Positions 28,718-39,090 of a stretch of 64,000 bases of DNA are shown piece by piece. The position numbers and the translations under genes were made by a program. The notes below the pieces were generated by a model. The model worked only from the letters and a program-made list of their open reading frames with translations. It ran no database searches and was not told the DNA's origin. The stretch comes from Chlamydia sp. BM-2023 (GTDB taxonomy: Bacteria > Chlamydiota > Chlamydiia > Chlamydiales > Chlamydiaceae): positions 62,001 to 126,000 of the forward strand of contig NZ_CAXIED010000001.1 in the NCBI RefSeq assembly GCF_964023145.1. The letters are read 5' to 3'. Each line of letters begins with the position of its first letter. Position 1 is the first letter of the stretch.

Positions 28718-31446
28718 ATGAAACACCCAGTTTATTGGTTCTTACTTTCTTCAGGACTGGTAGCTTCAACCTACGCAAGCTTTGCCGCTGTAGATGAAAA
28801 AACATTAACCTCCGCAGATAGCTACGATGGAAATACCGCTGCTGCTGCATTTACAACTCAAGATAACACCTCTACTGATGGAACAAACTACACCTGTACT
28901 GGAGACATCTGTATTGCTTTTGCAGGTAAAGGAGCTGCTCTAACAAATAGTTGCTTCAACCAAAGTCAGGGAAATCTTTCCTTCACAGGAACAGGGGGTT
29001 CTCTTTGTTTTGACAACATTAACGGAGGAACAACTAAGCCCGCTGCTATTGAAGTAGCTGGTGCAGACAAAACACTATCAGTAACAGGGTTTTCACTATT
29101 TTCTTGTATTTCTTGCCCTCCAGGAACCACAGGACATGGCGCTATTTCATCAAAAGGAGCAACAGCATTTGATAATGATGTTAAACTGCTCTTTCAAAAG
29201 AACTGCTCATCAGACAATGGCGGAGCTATTACCTGCAAAGGTTTCACACTGCAAAATACCAGCAATTCTGCAACTTTTGCTGATAATACCTCGGCCAAAG
29301 CTGGTGGAGCTCTGTACTCTACTGGAACAACAACTATTTCTAATAATAACAGTGTAGTATTCTCCGGAAATTCTACCACAGGAACAACGAGTTCTACAGG
29401 TGGAGCTATTTCCTGTACAGACACTACGAACGCACCAGAGTTGAAACTAGAAGGTAATAAAAAGCTTGTCTTTGCAAACAATATTGCTGGAACTAGTGGT
29501 GGCGCTATTCATGCGAACAAGCTCATAATTACCGCAGGCGGTCCTACACTTTTTACCAATAACTCTGTAACCGCTGCAGCGACACCTACAGGAGGTGCTA
29601 TTTCTTTAAATGGCACATCCGGAGAGTGCAGCCTAACAGCAGAGCTTGGTGATATCATTTTTGATGGAAATACTATCACTACTACCACTACTCCTGGATC
29701 CACAAAAAGAAACGCCATCGATCTAAGCTCTACAGGAAAATTCATGAAGCTTAATGCTCGTGAAGGTTTCGGGATTTACTTTTACGATCCTATTGCCGAT
29801 AACGGTGATACCACTACTGAAATTGAGCTCAATCAAGCAGGCGCTAACTCTACCTACACAGGAAAAATTGTCTTTTCTGGCGAGAAGCTAACAGATGCTG
29901 AGAAGGCCATCGCTGACAATTTAAAATCTTCTTTCAAGCAGCCTTTAAAAGTAGGAGCTGGTTCATTAGTTCTTAAAGACGGTGTCGTAGTAGAAGCAAA
30001 ATCCGTTTCACAGACGGCAGGTTCAGCTGTCGTTATGGATGTAGGCACTACGCTGCAAACTCCAACCACTAGCGGATCAACTATCACCCTAGAAAACCTC
30101 GAGATTAACGTCTCCTCGTTGGGGGGGGGGGGGTGTCCGCTCCTGCTAAAGTCCTAACGCAAACAGCATCTCAAAACATTACAATTTCAAATCTCCGCCT
30201 AGTCGAATCTGACCGCAACAACTACGAAAAACCTCTCTTTGCATCAACTAAAGATTTTGCCTCCGCTATAGAAGTCACTACTAGCACAGGAACAGTTACT
30301 CTTCCTACTGATCCTACAACAGGCTTTCTTCCTTCTGCGCATTTTGGCTATCAAGGAAATTGGACGGTTACCTGGGTACCAGGAACTGCTGGAGCAACGC
30401 AAACAGCAGCTTTAGATTGGAAGCAAACCGGTTATAATCCAAATCCTGAACGCCAAGGTCCTTTGGTTCCTAATACGTTATGGGGAGCTTTCACAGATAT
30501 TAGATCCCTTCAGAACTTAATGGAAGTTAGTGTTAACGGCTCTGAGTTTCATAGGGGTTTCTGGGCATCAGGAATTGCTAACTTCATAAATAAAAGTGGA
30601 ACAGCCACCAAGCGTAAGTTCCGTCATACAAGCGCTGGCTATGCTCTAGGAGCCTTTGCAAAAACGGACTCTGATGATGTCTTTAGTGCTGCATTTACTC
30701 AGTTATTTGGCAGGGATAAGGATTATCTCGTATCTAAAAACACTTCTAACATTTACGCAGGATCTATCTACTATCAACATACATCTTTCTGGGATGTTTG
30801 GGATAGATTCTTACAATCTACTATAGGCGCGCAAGCTCCTTTAGTTCTTAATGCACAGCTAAGCTACAGTCATACTTCTAACGATATGAAGACAAATATG
30901 ACTACACGTTATGCACCTCAGAACGTCGTTTTCCCTGAAATCAAGGGTGAATGGGGCAACGACTGTTTTGGCGTGGAACTCGGCGCTACTGTGGATATAG
31001 ACTCTCAAACATCTTCATTATTTGATGTGTATTCCCCTTTCTTAAAATTCCAACTGGTCTATGCCCATCAGGAAGACTTTAAAGAAAACAATAATGCACA
31101 TGGAAGACATTTCGAGAGTAGCAATCTCACGAACCTCTCTATGCCTATTGGTATGAAGTTTGAGAGATTCTCTGATAACAACGATGCTTCTTACAACCTG
31201 ACGCTTACTTACGCTCCAGATATTGCAAGATGCAACCCAGAAAGTACCACGTCTCTATTAGTAAGTCCTATAACGGCCGTATGGACAACTAAAGCAACAA
31301 ACCTCGCGAGACAAGCTTTCATTGTAAGAGCTGGAAATCACTTTTCCCTATCTCAAAGCATTGAAATCTTCTCTCAATTTGGTTTCGAGCTAAGAGGCTC
31401 TTCCAGAAACTATAACGTAGATCTAGGATCTAAAATCCAGTTCTAG
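28718..31446 (+). CDS. Polymorphic outer membrane protein, G-family (array copy 6), frameshifted at poly-G: phase OFF
   Basis: Two overlapping frames make one gene. The first (28718-30157, 479 aa) has the signal peptide and GGAI/FxxN passenger and reads LGGGGCPLLLKS-stop after the tract. The second (30133-31446) resumes with VSAPAKVLTQTASQ, the middle domain and a complete barrel ending KIQF. The tract at 30121-30133 has 13 G, one fewer than the four in-frame copies; a 14th G restores VSAPAK exactly as in copy 5. This is a reversible OFF state, or a slippage/assembly difference, and not an eroded pseudogene, since no other stop is present. The passenger is about 28 residues shorter than in copies 4 and 5, lacking one repeat unit near residue 190. 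Confidence 0.9.
30121..30133 (+). repeat. Poly-G tract G13 in Pmp copy 6 (out of frame)
   Basis: Thirteen G after CTCCTCGTT; the frame is broken here and a stop follows eight codons later. One extra G reopens the gene. Confidence 0.95.
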
Positions 31447-31462
31447 GTTAGCAGCCACCTCC

Positions 31463-31489
31463 CCTGCCCTTTCGGGGGCAGGGCCTTTT
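31463..31489 (+). terminator. Terminator of Pmp copy 6
   Basis: CCCTGCCC-tttcg-GGGGCAGGG stem followed by CCTTTTC; closes the Pmp block before the convergent clpB. Confidence 0.85.
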
Positions 31490-31588
31490 CAGGCCCAAAC
31501 ATATCCCTAAAATAGTCTTTATAAAATGTAACAAGAGAAGAAATCTTCTCCTAAGAAAGTTTCTAAATTTCTTAAAGAGATAGATCTG

Positions 31589-34186
31589 TTAAGTATTTTC
31601 AACTTTTTTGAAAAGCAACACGCCTTTTGACATTGTCAACTCTATAGATGTATCCGCTTTGATATCACCTTTTAACAAAGCTTTTGATAACAGAGTGACT
31701 ACCTTTTGCTGAATTAAGCGTTTTAAAGGCCGTGCTCCGAAAGAGCTTTCATATCCCTCTTCACTTAAATATAAGGTCACAGAATCGTCCCATGTTAACG
31801 TTACACGTCTTTCTAACAGACGATGGGCAACCCTACGCATCTGAATACCAACAATTTTTACAATATCTTCGGTATTCAAAGGAACGAAAGGAAGAATATC
31901 ATCAATACGGTTAATAAACTCGGGGCTGAAGTACTTTTTCAAAGCTGGGGCAACTACAGAGAGTACCGTATCTTTAGTAACGTCGCTTCCTTTCTTTGCG
32001 CAGTATTCTGCGAGCTCTTGGGAGCCTATATTCGACGTCATAATAAACAAGGCATTTTTACAATTTACCTTACGTTTTTTACTATCGGTAAGAATCCCCT
32101 CATCAAAAATCTGCAGGAGAATATTAAATACTTCCTTATCAGCTTTTTCGATTTCATCGAAAAGCACTACAGAATACGGGCGGCGCCGTAAAGCCTCGGA
32201 GAGGCTGCCACCTTCTTCGTAGCCCACATAACCTGGAGGCGACCCTATCAATTTCGATACGGAATGCTTCTCCATATACTCCGTCATATCAAAACGGATC
32301 ATCGCCTCTTCTTTATTAAATAAAAGATCGGCGAGAGCTTTAGCGAGCTCTGTTTTCCCTACTCCTGTAGGGCCTAAAAATAGAAAAACACCTAAAGGGC
32401 GTTGAGGATCGCTAAGCCCTACACGCGCAGCACGTATAGAATCACTAACAGCAGCAATGGCAAATGGTTGCCCGACAACGCGCTCTTCTAAAGACTCTTC
32501 CAAAACAAGAAGCTTTTCAGCTTCCCCTTCGAGCATTCTTTGAACAGGAATCCCTGTCCAATTTGCCACTACCTGAGCAATAAGACGCTCATCTACCTCT
32601 TCTTGAAGTAAACGGTTGTCTCTTTGATTTAAGGTTGCTTCATCCTGGCGAATTTCTTCTTCAAGAGCGGGAATAAGACTATAACGCAACTCCGCAACGC
32701 GATTATAATCAGCAATACGCTCGGCCTCTTCTTCAGAAAATTTCATATTTTCTAAAGAATTTTTCTTTTCTTTCAGTCCTGCGATGAGTTTCTTCTCTTC
32801 ATCCCAACGTAAGCGTAGAACCTTTAGCTCTTCTTTAAGCTGATCTATCGAATTTTGCATAGCTTCAGCTTCCTCTTGATAAGAGGGAGCTTTTTCACGT
32901 TTTATAGCTTCCTGCTTAATAATCAAAGCTGATAACTCACGTTCTTTCTCATCAATTGGTAAGGGTAAACTACCAATTTGCATGCGAATTAAACTGGCAG
33001 CTTCATCTATTAAGTCGATAGCTTTATCGGGTAAAAAGCGATCGGCAATATAACGATAAGAAAGAAGAACAGCAGCATTCAACGCCCCTTCGGTGATTCT
33101 AACGCCATGGAAAATCTCATATTTTTCACGAAGGCCACGAAGAATAAATACCGCGTCTTCTAAAGAAGGCTCTGTAACAAAAATAGGTTGGAAACGACGC
33201 TCTAAAGCGGCGTCCTTTTCAATATACTTTTGATACTCATTAAGAGTAGTTGCTCCTATACAATGGAGAGTACCCCGTGCTAAAGCAGGCTTTAACAAAT
33301 TGGCAGCATCCATAGCGCCATCTGTAGCTCCAGCTCCAACAAGAGTGTGCACCTCATCAATAAACAAGACACACTCATTTTCAACAGCTTCAACATCTTT
33401 AAGAACGCTTTTTAAGCGCTCTTCAAATTCCCCGCGATATTTAGCTCCGGCAATTAACGCTCCCATATCTAAAACGTAGAGCTGCTTACCTTTTAAGCTT
33501 TCGGGGACATCACCTTGAACGATACGCAATGCTAATCCCTCAGCAATTGCGGTTTTCCCCACACCTGGTTCGCCAATAAGCATGGGATTATTTTTCGTTC
33601 TTCGTGATAACACTTGAATGGTACGGCGAATTTCTTCGTCTCTACCAATTACAGGATCTAACTTTCCTTCTTTTGCTAGCGAAGTTAGATTCTTACAATA
33701 CTTTTCTAAACCGCGAAGATTAGTTTCTGAACTGGGGGAATCCATACGATTGCCACGCCTTATTTTACTAATGAGGTTTTTAAGATCTTCTAGGGAGATT
33801 TTTGCTGTTTTTTTCCAAGAAGCAAAGGGCTCTTTACTTGATTTCCAAAAAGCTAGGAGAACGTGATCACCAGAAAGGTATTCATCACCGAAATCTTTAG
33901 CTATATGTTTAGCATCTAAAAGGAGACTTTGCAGTCCTGGAGAGGGCTTGGGCATAGTGTCGCCTTCAACAACTGAAGGCTCTAAAGAAAGCGCATCATT
34001 TACCGCTGAAATCAGTAATTTTGGATTATTTTGAATATCCTTAATTATTAGATAAAATAGCGCTTCGGTATTTTCTAAAAGGCATTTTAGAAAATGATTT
34101 TCACCAACGTAGGGATTTTTTAAAGACTTAGCAAGCTCAAAAGCCTTTTCTAGAGCTTCACTTACTGCATCTGATATCTTATCCAT
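31589..34186 (-). CDS. clpB: ClpB disaggregase (AAA+ chaperone)
   Basis: 865 aa, the usual length for ClpB. It rescues aggregated proteins together with DnaK. N-terminal Clp repeat domain (about 1-145), first AAA+ module with Walker A GEPGVGKT and Walker [10 protein letters not shown] followed by the substrate-pore segment [13 protein letters not shown], a long coiled-coil middle domain (about 400-525, KRE/LKEELK/EEKK), second AAA+ with [15 protein letters not shown] and [10 protein letters not shown], sensor [11 protein letters not shown] and the C-terminal R-finger region [11 protein letters not shown]. The ATG at 34186 has AAGG upstream. It is last in the minus-strand run, 60 bases below the MCE gene, and converges on the Pmp block. 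Confidence 0.97.
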   Translation of the reverse strand: MDKISDAVSEALEKAFELAKSLKNPYVGENHFLKCLLENTEALFYLIIKDIQNNPKLLISAVNDALSLEPSVVEGDTMPKPSPGLQSLLLDAKHIAKDFGDEYLSGDHVLLAFWKSSKEPFASWKKTAKISLEDLKNLISKIRRGNRMDSPSSETNLRGLEKYCKNLTSLAKEGKLDPVIGRDEEIRRTIQVLSRRTKNNPMLIGEPGVGKTAIAEGLALRIVQGDVPESLKGKQLYVLDMGALIAGAKYRGEFEERLKSVLKDVEAVENECVLFIDEVHTLVGAGATDGAMDAANLLKPALARGTLHCIGATTLNEYQKYIEKDAALERRFQPIFVTEPSLEDAVFILRGLREKYEIFHGVRITEGALNAAVLLSYRYIADRFLPDKAIDLIDEAASLIRMQIGSLPLPIDEKERELSALIIKQEAIKREKAPSYQEEAEAMQNSIDQLKEELKVLRLRWDEEKKLIAGLKEKKNSLENMKFSEEEAERIADYNRVAELRYSLIPALEEEIRQDEATLNQRDNRLLQEEVDERLIAQVVANWTGIPVQRMLEGEAEKLLVLEESLEERVVGQPFAIAAVSDSIRAARVGLSDPQRPLGVFLFLGPTGVGKTELAKALADLLFNKEEAMIRFDMTEYMEKHSVSKLIGSPPGYVGYEEGGSLSEALRRRPYSVVLFDEIEKADKEVFNILLQIFDEGILTDSKKRKVNCKNALFIMTSNIGSQELAEYCAKKGSDVTKDTVLSVVAPALKKYFSPEFINRIDDILPFVPLNTEDIVKIVGIQMRRVAHRLLERRVTLTWDDSVTLYLSEEGYESSFGARPLKRLIQQKVVTLLSKALLKGDIKADTSIELTMSKGVLLFKKVENT

Positions 34187-34246
34187 GAAACTGCCTTATC
34201 ACTCTGCTAAAACATTTCGTTCATTACATGGAAAAAAACAAAAAAT

Positions 34247-35050
34247 CTACCTATTTTCCAAGGCGATTTCCTGATCTTGAATAAGCTGTTTTTGCTTATC
34301 CTTCATTTTCTGTTGTTTTTTCCATCGAGAACTATACTGATATAACAATCCGTAATCTTTTACTGTAGTAGCAATATCCCTACATTCTTCCATAAGCCTA
34401 TCTATGCGTTCAACACGCTCACTATCAAAACAGTCTGTGAGCTTATCAGCACTCTTATGTATAGATTCTGTTGTTACACGCATTTGTTTGAGTAATGACG
34501 AATCTTTCTCATCATCTAACAATGCTGATATCTTAGAATATACATTTACGGCTTCGGCTTCTAATTTACTTATAGCTTTGTCGGCCTTATCTACAAATTG
34601 TATCAATTTTTCAATAGGGTCGATATTACTACCATAAACAAGATCCTCAGAGCACAAACGATTTTTTTCAATTCGTGATTTTCCAGGAATGATATTCACA
34701 ATAGATTCTCCGATAATTTTTGGAGAATACATAGCAAATACATCATCTTTATATAGGGAAACACCAGAGTCTACTTTTAATATTAGCTCATAGCAATATA
34801 GCTGTCCTGCTTCCCCGCAGATTCCTTTATCCATGATATTTTGAACTGCGGATACCGACCCTATAAACTTTCCTGCTAGGCAGACATTCATACCTTTGCT
34901 AACACCGCTAAGATGTGTAAAAGCTACATGGATTTCTTGTTTTCCATCTCCACGACTCTTTGGGGAAAATAACATTACGGAAATCAGCCCTAAAACCCCC
35001 GCACATAGGAAAAAGCCAAAAAATAATGATTTACGATCCTCTTTAGACAT
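34247..35050 (-). CDS. MlaD-like MCE-domain substrate-binding protein of a lipid ABC transporter
   Basis: 267 aa. An N-terminal TM anchor (SLFFGFFLCAGVLGLISVMLF, about 8-28) is followed by one MCE domain (IHVAFTHLSGVSKGMNVCLAGKFIGSVSAV..., about 40-130) and a helical C-terminal part (about 150-260) that likely forms the coiled extension. MCE proteins of the Mla/TGD type carry phospholipids between the inner and outer membrane. Its ATG overlaps the ATPase stop (TAATG), with AGGAGG upstream, so translation is coupled. With the next two genes it makes a complete MlaD-F-E set; the direction of transport and the lipid are not shown by the sequence. Confidence 0.88.
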   Translation of the reverse strand: MSKEDRKSLFFGFFLCAGVLGLISVMLFSPKSRGDGKQEIHVAFTHLSGVSKGMNVCLAGKFIGSVSAVQNIMDKGICGEAGQLYCYELILKVDSGVSLYKDDVFAMYSPKIIGESIVNIIPGKSRIEKNRLCSEDLVYGSNIDPIEKLIQFVDKADKAISKLEAEAVNVYSKISALLDDEKDSSLLKQMRVTTESIHKSADKLTDCFDSERVERIDRLMEECRDIATTVKDYGLLYQYSSRWKKQQKMKDKQKQLIQDQEIALENR

Positions 35051-35823
35051 TAGTCCTCCTTACTTGGCATTTCCAAATGATGACCAGCAAAAAATTGTCG
35101 TGCTAAGGCATCGTTCGTCTGGGTAAATTCTTCCTTTGTATAGATATTGGGAATGTTTCCCTGATGGTGAATGGCTATACGATCACCAAGAGCTAAAGCT
35201 AAGGTAATATCATGAGTAATGATAATTCCTCCGATTCCCTGTTCTTTACGCAATCGTGAAATCAGATGGGTCATTTCTCGACTTGTCATAGGATCTAAGC
35301 CTGCCGTAGGCTCGTCATAAAGAACAAGCTTGGGAGAGTAAACTAAAGAACGTGCTAAAGCCACACGTTTTACCATTCCCCCCGACAGCTTACTAGGCAT
35401 GAAATCCGCAGCGTATTCCAATCCAACATTCGCCAAAGCTTGATTAACTTTTGCGTTGATTTCCTTAGGGGAAAACTCTTTATGACGCTCGTTATAGGCG
35501 TGAAGACCAAAAGCCACATTCTCCCTAACGGAAAGAAAATCAAAAAGGGCTCCACCTTGAAATACCATACCAATGGTGAGATCTTTCAATCGTCCTTTAT
35601 GAGTTAGCTCTGTAGCGTAGCGAACCTCTCCAGAATCGGGAATTTCCAACCCCATAATATGACGAAGGAGCACGCTTTTTCCTGTTCCTGATTTCCCTAG
35701 AATTACCAATAGCTCATCAGGAAACACCTCAAGGGAAATCCCCTGTAACACCGTATGTCCTTGACCTTCGGTGTTCCAATAACTCTTATAAATACGGTCT
35801 ACAGAAATCCAAGGTTCTGCCAT
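35050..35823 (-). CDS. MlaF-like ABC transporter ATPase
   Basis: 257 aa. Complete ABC ATPase: Walker A LGKSGTGKSVLL, Q-loop GMVFQGGALF, signature KLSGGMVKRVALARSL, Walker B LVLYDEPTAGLDP and the H-loop IITHD. The GGALFDFLSVREN segment after the Q-loop and the GMVKRVA form of the signature are typical of the MlaF/Ttg2A group that powers MCE systems. It starts 7 bases below the permease stop with AGGAG overlapping that stop, and its own stop overlaps the MCE gene. Confidence 0.92.
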   Translation of the reverse strand: MAEPWISVDRIYKSYWNTEGQGHTVLQGISLEVFPDELLVILGKSGTGKSVLLRHIMGLEIPDSGEVRYATELTHKGRLKDLTIGMVFQGGALFDFLSVRENVAFGLHAYNERHKEFSPKEINAKVNQALANVGLEYAADFMPSKLSGGMVKRVALARSLVYSPKLVLYDEPTAGLDPMTSREMTHLISRLRKEQGIGGIIITHDITLALALGDRIAIHHQGNIPNIYTKEEFTQTNDALARQFFAGHHLEMPSKED

Positions 35824-35830
35824 ATTTCTC

Positions 35831-36616
35831 CTAGTACCCTAGAACATGAAAGATAGTCGTAATCACACAATTGGCAAACAAAATAGAGATGTATGACGTG
35901 ACGACTCCTGCGGTGGTAACCTTAGCAACATCGGTAATTCGGCAATGTTTCCCTAGTCCTTGATAACACGCTAAAGAGGTAATAATAAATCCAAATACTA
36001 AAGATTTTACAACAACCATAACTACGTCGGAAACAAATACATTTCCTGACACCATATGCAAATACACCTGAGCGGATATTTGAAAGGCGTATCTGCATAA
36101 CAAATACCCACAAAAAATCCCCGACCATACCGCAGCAATTACCAAAGCAGGCATAGCAAGAATCCCCGCGATTATTCTTGGCAGGGCAAAATACTCTAAG
36201 GGATTTACCCCTAGGGTTTCCATAGCGCTAACCTGCTCGGTCATACGCATGGTGCCTAAAAATGCTGAGATAGCACCTCCCACTCTTCCGGAAAGGGCAA
36301 GAGCAGTAAGAACAGGGCCTATTTCCACAAGGATACTTTTTACAACGAAAAATCCTATAGCGCAGGATAGCCCATGTATTCCCAACTGATAATAAGACTG
36401 CAAAGCAAGAACAACTCCGGTGACGGCTCCTGTAAGCATAACTACAGGCAAGGAAGCTACGCCTATGTCATAACCTTGAATACTCACAGAGCGAAATAAG
36501 CTTTTCTTCCAAGAAAAGCTTTTTACAACTGCGCAGGTAAAGCCCATCCACCTGCCCAATTCCAAAGGAAACAAGCAAAGTATACGAAAAACACGAGAAC
36601 GCTTTTTTGTCTCCAT
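35831..36616 (-). CDS. MlaE-like ABC transporter permease
   Basis: 261 aa with about five to six TM segments. It contains the MlaE/YrbE core (LQSYYQLG, EIGPVLTALALSGRVGGAISAFLGTMRMTEQVSAMETLGVNPLEYFALPRI), which includes the EExQ-like coupling region MTEQVSAMETLGVNP. It is the membrane part of the lipid transporter encoded with the following ATPase and MCE genes. It begins 33 bases below hemL, so the transporter genes may be read from the rpiA/hemL transcript. Confidence 0.92.
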   Translation of the reverse strand: METKKRSRVFRILCLFPLELGRWMGFTCAVVKSFSWKKSLFRSVSIQGYDIGVASLPVVMLTGAVTGVVLALQSYYQLGIHGLSCAIGFFVVKSILVEIGPVLTALALSGRVGGAISAFLGTMRMTEQVSAMETLGVNPLEYFALPRIIAGILAMPALVIAAVWSGIFCGYLLCRYAFQISAQVYLHMVSGNVFVSDVVMVVVKSLVFGFIITSLACYQGLGKHCRITDVAKVTTAGVVTSYISILFANCVITTIFHVLGY

Positions 36617-36649
36617 TTCCTCCTCAGTTTCTCGAGAAAATTCTTTATC

Positions 36650-37963
36650 TTAAATACCTTCGAACGTAGCCATTAAACTATCAATAAGAACATTTTGCGT
36701 ATAGGCTAGATTTTCCTCACTATGCACAGAAGAAAGAAAACTCGCTTCTAAAGGAGATGGTGATAAATAAACTCCTTGAGAAAATGCATGACGATAAAAA
36801 TTGCCAAATTGCTCATGGTTACATAGCTGTGCCTCGTGGAAATTTTTCGGAGAGGTTTTACTAAAGAAAAATGAAAACATGGATCCTGCCCTCACCAAAG
36901 AGACCGGAAGGCCCTTAGAAAAAATCACCTGTTCTATGGGAGATAAAAACTCATCTACAAGTTTATCTAATTTAGAATAAAAATCCTCTTCAAGACATAA
37001 TTTTATAGAGGCATTTCCCACTGCCATAGCTATGGGATTCCCTGAGAGAGTGCCCGCTTGAAACACTTTCCCTAGGGGAGCTAGGTGATTCATGATATTT
37101 TGGTGAGCGCAGATAGCAGCGACAGGCATACCTCCTCCGAGGATTTTTCCATATACGGTAATATCAGGAGCCGTTGTGAACCTTGCGCTTACTCCTTTAA
37201 TTCCCATACGAAATCCTGTTACGACCTCATCAACTATTGACAATGCTGAAAAGCTTCGGCAGGTAGAGACTATCCCCTCAAAAAAATCCCCTTCTGGAAG
37301 AATAACACCCATATTCGCACATATAGGCTCGAAAATCACTCCTGCGACACGACCCCCAATCATATTCATGACTTCTTGGAAAATCTTAAGATCATTGTAG
37401 GGTAAAATTAACGTAAGAGGTAGACAGGGATCACAAGAAAAATATTTATCTACAAGGTTAACGAGATTATGGAGATTTTCTTCATTTATAGGGACTCCCT
37501 TTAACAACACATCCGCGTGCCCATGATAGCACCCTAAAAACTTAATAATTATTTCTCGTCCTGTAGCTCCACATGCTAAGCGTACAGCTGTCATAGTTGC
37601 TTCCGTCCCTGAAGAGACAAATCGCAACTTGTATTCATCTAATTCTAAAGCGGAAAAAATGGTATTTGCTAAAGCGAGTTCATTTTCTGATGTCAGCCCG
37701 TAAGAGGTCCCTCGAGATGCTGAGGTGTGAACAGCTTCTAAAATTTTGGGGTGGCTATGACCATGAATTAGCGATCCCCAAGATCCGCATAAGTCAATAA
37801 AGCTTTTCCCCTGGCTATCTGTAAATATATCTCGAGATGCGCTAGTAACAATAGGAGGGACTATACCCACGGGACTACAAGCCCTTATTGGAGAGTTTAC
37901 CCCTCCAGGAAAATATTTACATGCTTCGGCATATGTCGCTTTATACTCATCAACAACAGGCAT
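36650..37963 (-). CDS. hemL: Glutamate-1-semialdehyde 2,1-aminomutase HemL
   Basis: 437 aa. Converts glutamate-1-semialdehyde to 5-aminolevulinate in the C5 haem pathway, using PLP. Family motifs are present: FPGGVNSPIR at the N-terminus, DLCGSWGSLIHGHSHP, FVSSGTEATMTAVRLA (phosphate binding), IIKFLGCYHGHADVLL, SIVDEVVTGFRMG and the PLP lysine in TVYGKILGGGMPVAA. The ATG at 37963 is preferred over the GTG at 37969 because the GGGGG run lies about 5 bases upstream of the ATG. That run also pairs with an upstream CCCCC (see the hairpin). The gene order hemL, UPF0301, nuclease-family protein, rpiA agrees with C. trachomatis CT210-CT213. Confidence 0.95.
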   Translation of the reverse strand: MPVVDEYKATYAEACKYFPGGVNSPIRACSPVGIVPPIVTSASRDIFTDSQGKSFIDLCGSWGSLIHGHSHPKILEAVHTSASRGTSYGLTSENELALANTIFSALELDEYKLRFVSSGTEATMTAVRLACGATGREIIIKFLGCYHGHADVLLKGVPINEENLHNLVNLVDKYFSCDPCLPLTLILPYNDLKIFQEVMNMIGGRVAGVIFEPICANMGVILPEGDFFEGIVSTCRSFSALSIVDEVVTGFRMGIKGVSARFTTAPDITVYGKILGGGMPVAAICAHQNIMNHLAPLGKVFQAGTLSGNPIAMAVGNASIKLCLEEDFYSKLDKLVDEFLSPIEQVIFSKGLPVSLVRAGSMFSFFFSKTSPKNFHEAQLCNHEQFGNFYRHAFSQGVYLSPSPLEASFLSSVHSEENLAYTQNVLIDSLMATFEGI

Positions 37964-37968
37964 AATCA

Positions 37969-37988
37969 CCCCCTTATATGTCGGGGGT
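37969..37988 (-). promoter_or_regulatory. hemL: Hairpin masking the hemL ribosome binding site
   Basis: On the minus strand CCCCC precedes GGGGG with a 9-base loop (gacatataa); the GGGGG is the apparent Shine-Dalgarno of hemL. The stem ACCCCC/GGGGGT could limit translation. This is a structural inference from one sequence. Confidence 0.4.
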
Positions 37989-38022
37989 TATTCTGAGCCA
38001 TAGCGTCTTTAAAGCCTAGGAA

Positions 38023-38037
38023 AAGACAAGGGGTCTT
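38023..38037 (-). terminator. Weak terminator candidate after the UPF0301 gene
   Basis: AAGAC-cccct t-GTCTT with TTTTCC following on the minus strand; the stem is only 5 bp, so this may merely attenuate transcription into hemL. Confidence 0.3.
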
Positions 38038-38053
38038 ATTAAATAAGTAGAGA

Positions 38054-38623
38054 TTAATTTAACAAAAGATTTTCAGGAACTGTGGATAACGATGCGTATT
38101 TCCCTCCCAGATCCTTAAGGATTACATGCCAGAGATTTTCGGGTTCATCAGTAAATACGTAATCGTAGCTTGCAGGGGCTAAAAACCAATTCCCGTCTAA
38201 AAATTCTCTTTCTAGCTGTCCTGCTTGCCAACCGCTATAGCCAAAACATAGATTTATACTTGGTCCTGTATCGCTAGAGGCGACCTCTTGCAAGAAAGAC
38301 AAGTCTCCTCCCAGGTATACGGAGGGGCATATCTCTAGGGTTTGCTCGGGAATCTCAGAACAAGAATGTAAAAGCATCATTTGGTTAGCCTGAAGAGGGC
38401 CTCCCATACAAAAGCGAATATTATTATTAGATACTTTATCTACAGAAAAAATATCGTCGGAGATTTCCAATCCCAATGTTTTATTTAAAATTAGGCCGAA
38501 AGAACCGTTGAGGCTGTGCTCACATAGCAAAATCACACTACGGGCAAACACCCCCTGATCAGTGTCGGGAGACGCTAATAACAAAGAGCCTTTTTCTAAA
38601 ATCGCGTAAGGAATTTTTACCAT
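38054..38623 (-). CDS. UPF0301 (YqgE/AlgH family) protein
   Basis: 189 aa, the normal family length. Typical features are [42 protein letters not shown] at the N-terminus, FCMGGPLQ in the middle, and [27 protein letters not shown] toward the C-terminus. The biochemical role of the family is not settled. It follows the nuclease-family gene after 26 bases and is likely cotranscribed with rpiA. The same gene sits at this place (CT211) in C. trachomatis. Confidence 0.9.
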   Translation of the reverse strand: MVKIPYAILEKGSLLLASPDTDQGVFARSVILLCEHSLNGSFGLILNKTLGLEISDDIFSVDKVSNNNIRFCMGGPLQANQMMLLHSCSEIPEQTLEICPSVYLGGDLSFLQEVASSDTGPSINLCFGYSGWQAGQLEREFLDGNWFLAPASYDYVFTDEPENLWHVILKDLGGKYASLSTVPENLLLN

Positions 38624-38649
38624 AGGATATTCATTTATGATTTTTTATT

Positions 38650-39090
38650 TTATTCTTGATAGGGAACAACATTATCAAACACTGACTTCACACAAAGAAT
38701 AGGAACTTGGTGAGTAAGTGCTAGAGGGATGCTATCGCTCGGGCGAGCATCAATATCGGTAATATAGAGAAAATCGCCTTGTTTTTGTTGTAGAAACAGC
38801 CGCGTATAAAAAACATTATCTTTGTAGTCACTGATAACTACACGTAACACATTGATATCAAAACCAGAAAAAACAAAATTTAGTAGGTCGTGGGTTACTG
38901 GCCTTGATAGAGAAAAATGCTTAGGATCGGAATTATGAAACGCCTGTCCCATGGACACATGACCATAAATTGCAAATTTTTTCTCTTCGGTACCTACAAC
39001 AATTCCTGCGTAATGACAAAAACTTACTAGCTTATAAAAATTAAGCAAAACCAAGGGTGTATCTTGGAGTAATTCTTTTTCTATACTCAT
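38650..39090 (-). CDS. Bifunctional-nuclease-family (DUF151) protein
   Basis: 146 aa. The segment [29 protein letters not shown]...[34 protein letters not shown] is diagnostic of the DUF151/BFN domain (the IDARPSDAIALA motif). Plant homologs have nuclease activity, but the bacterial role is uncertain. Its ATG overlaps the rpiA stop by four bases (ATGA), showing translational coupling. Confidence 0.85.
   Translation of the reverse strand: MSIEKELLQDTPLVLLNFYKLVSFCHYAGIVVGTEEKKFAIYGHVSMGQAFHNSDPKHFSLSRPVTHDLLNFVFSGFDINVLRVVISDYKDNVFYTRLFLQQKQGDFLYITDIDARPSDSIPLALTHQVPILCVKSVFDNVVPYQE

Noticed and set aside
30133..31446. Treating the second half of Pmp copy 6 as a separate gene
   Set aside because: It has no promoter or start signal, begins at the G tract and is collinear with the barrel of its siblings.
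14053..31446. Pmp repeat units considered as a CRISPR array or minisatellite
   Set aside because: The similarity is protein-coding, the units are gene-sized or are degenerate GGAI/FxxN motifs, and no regular short repeat with unique spacers is present.
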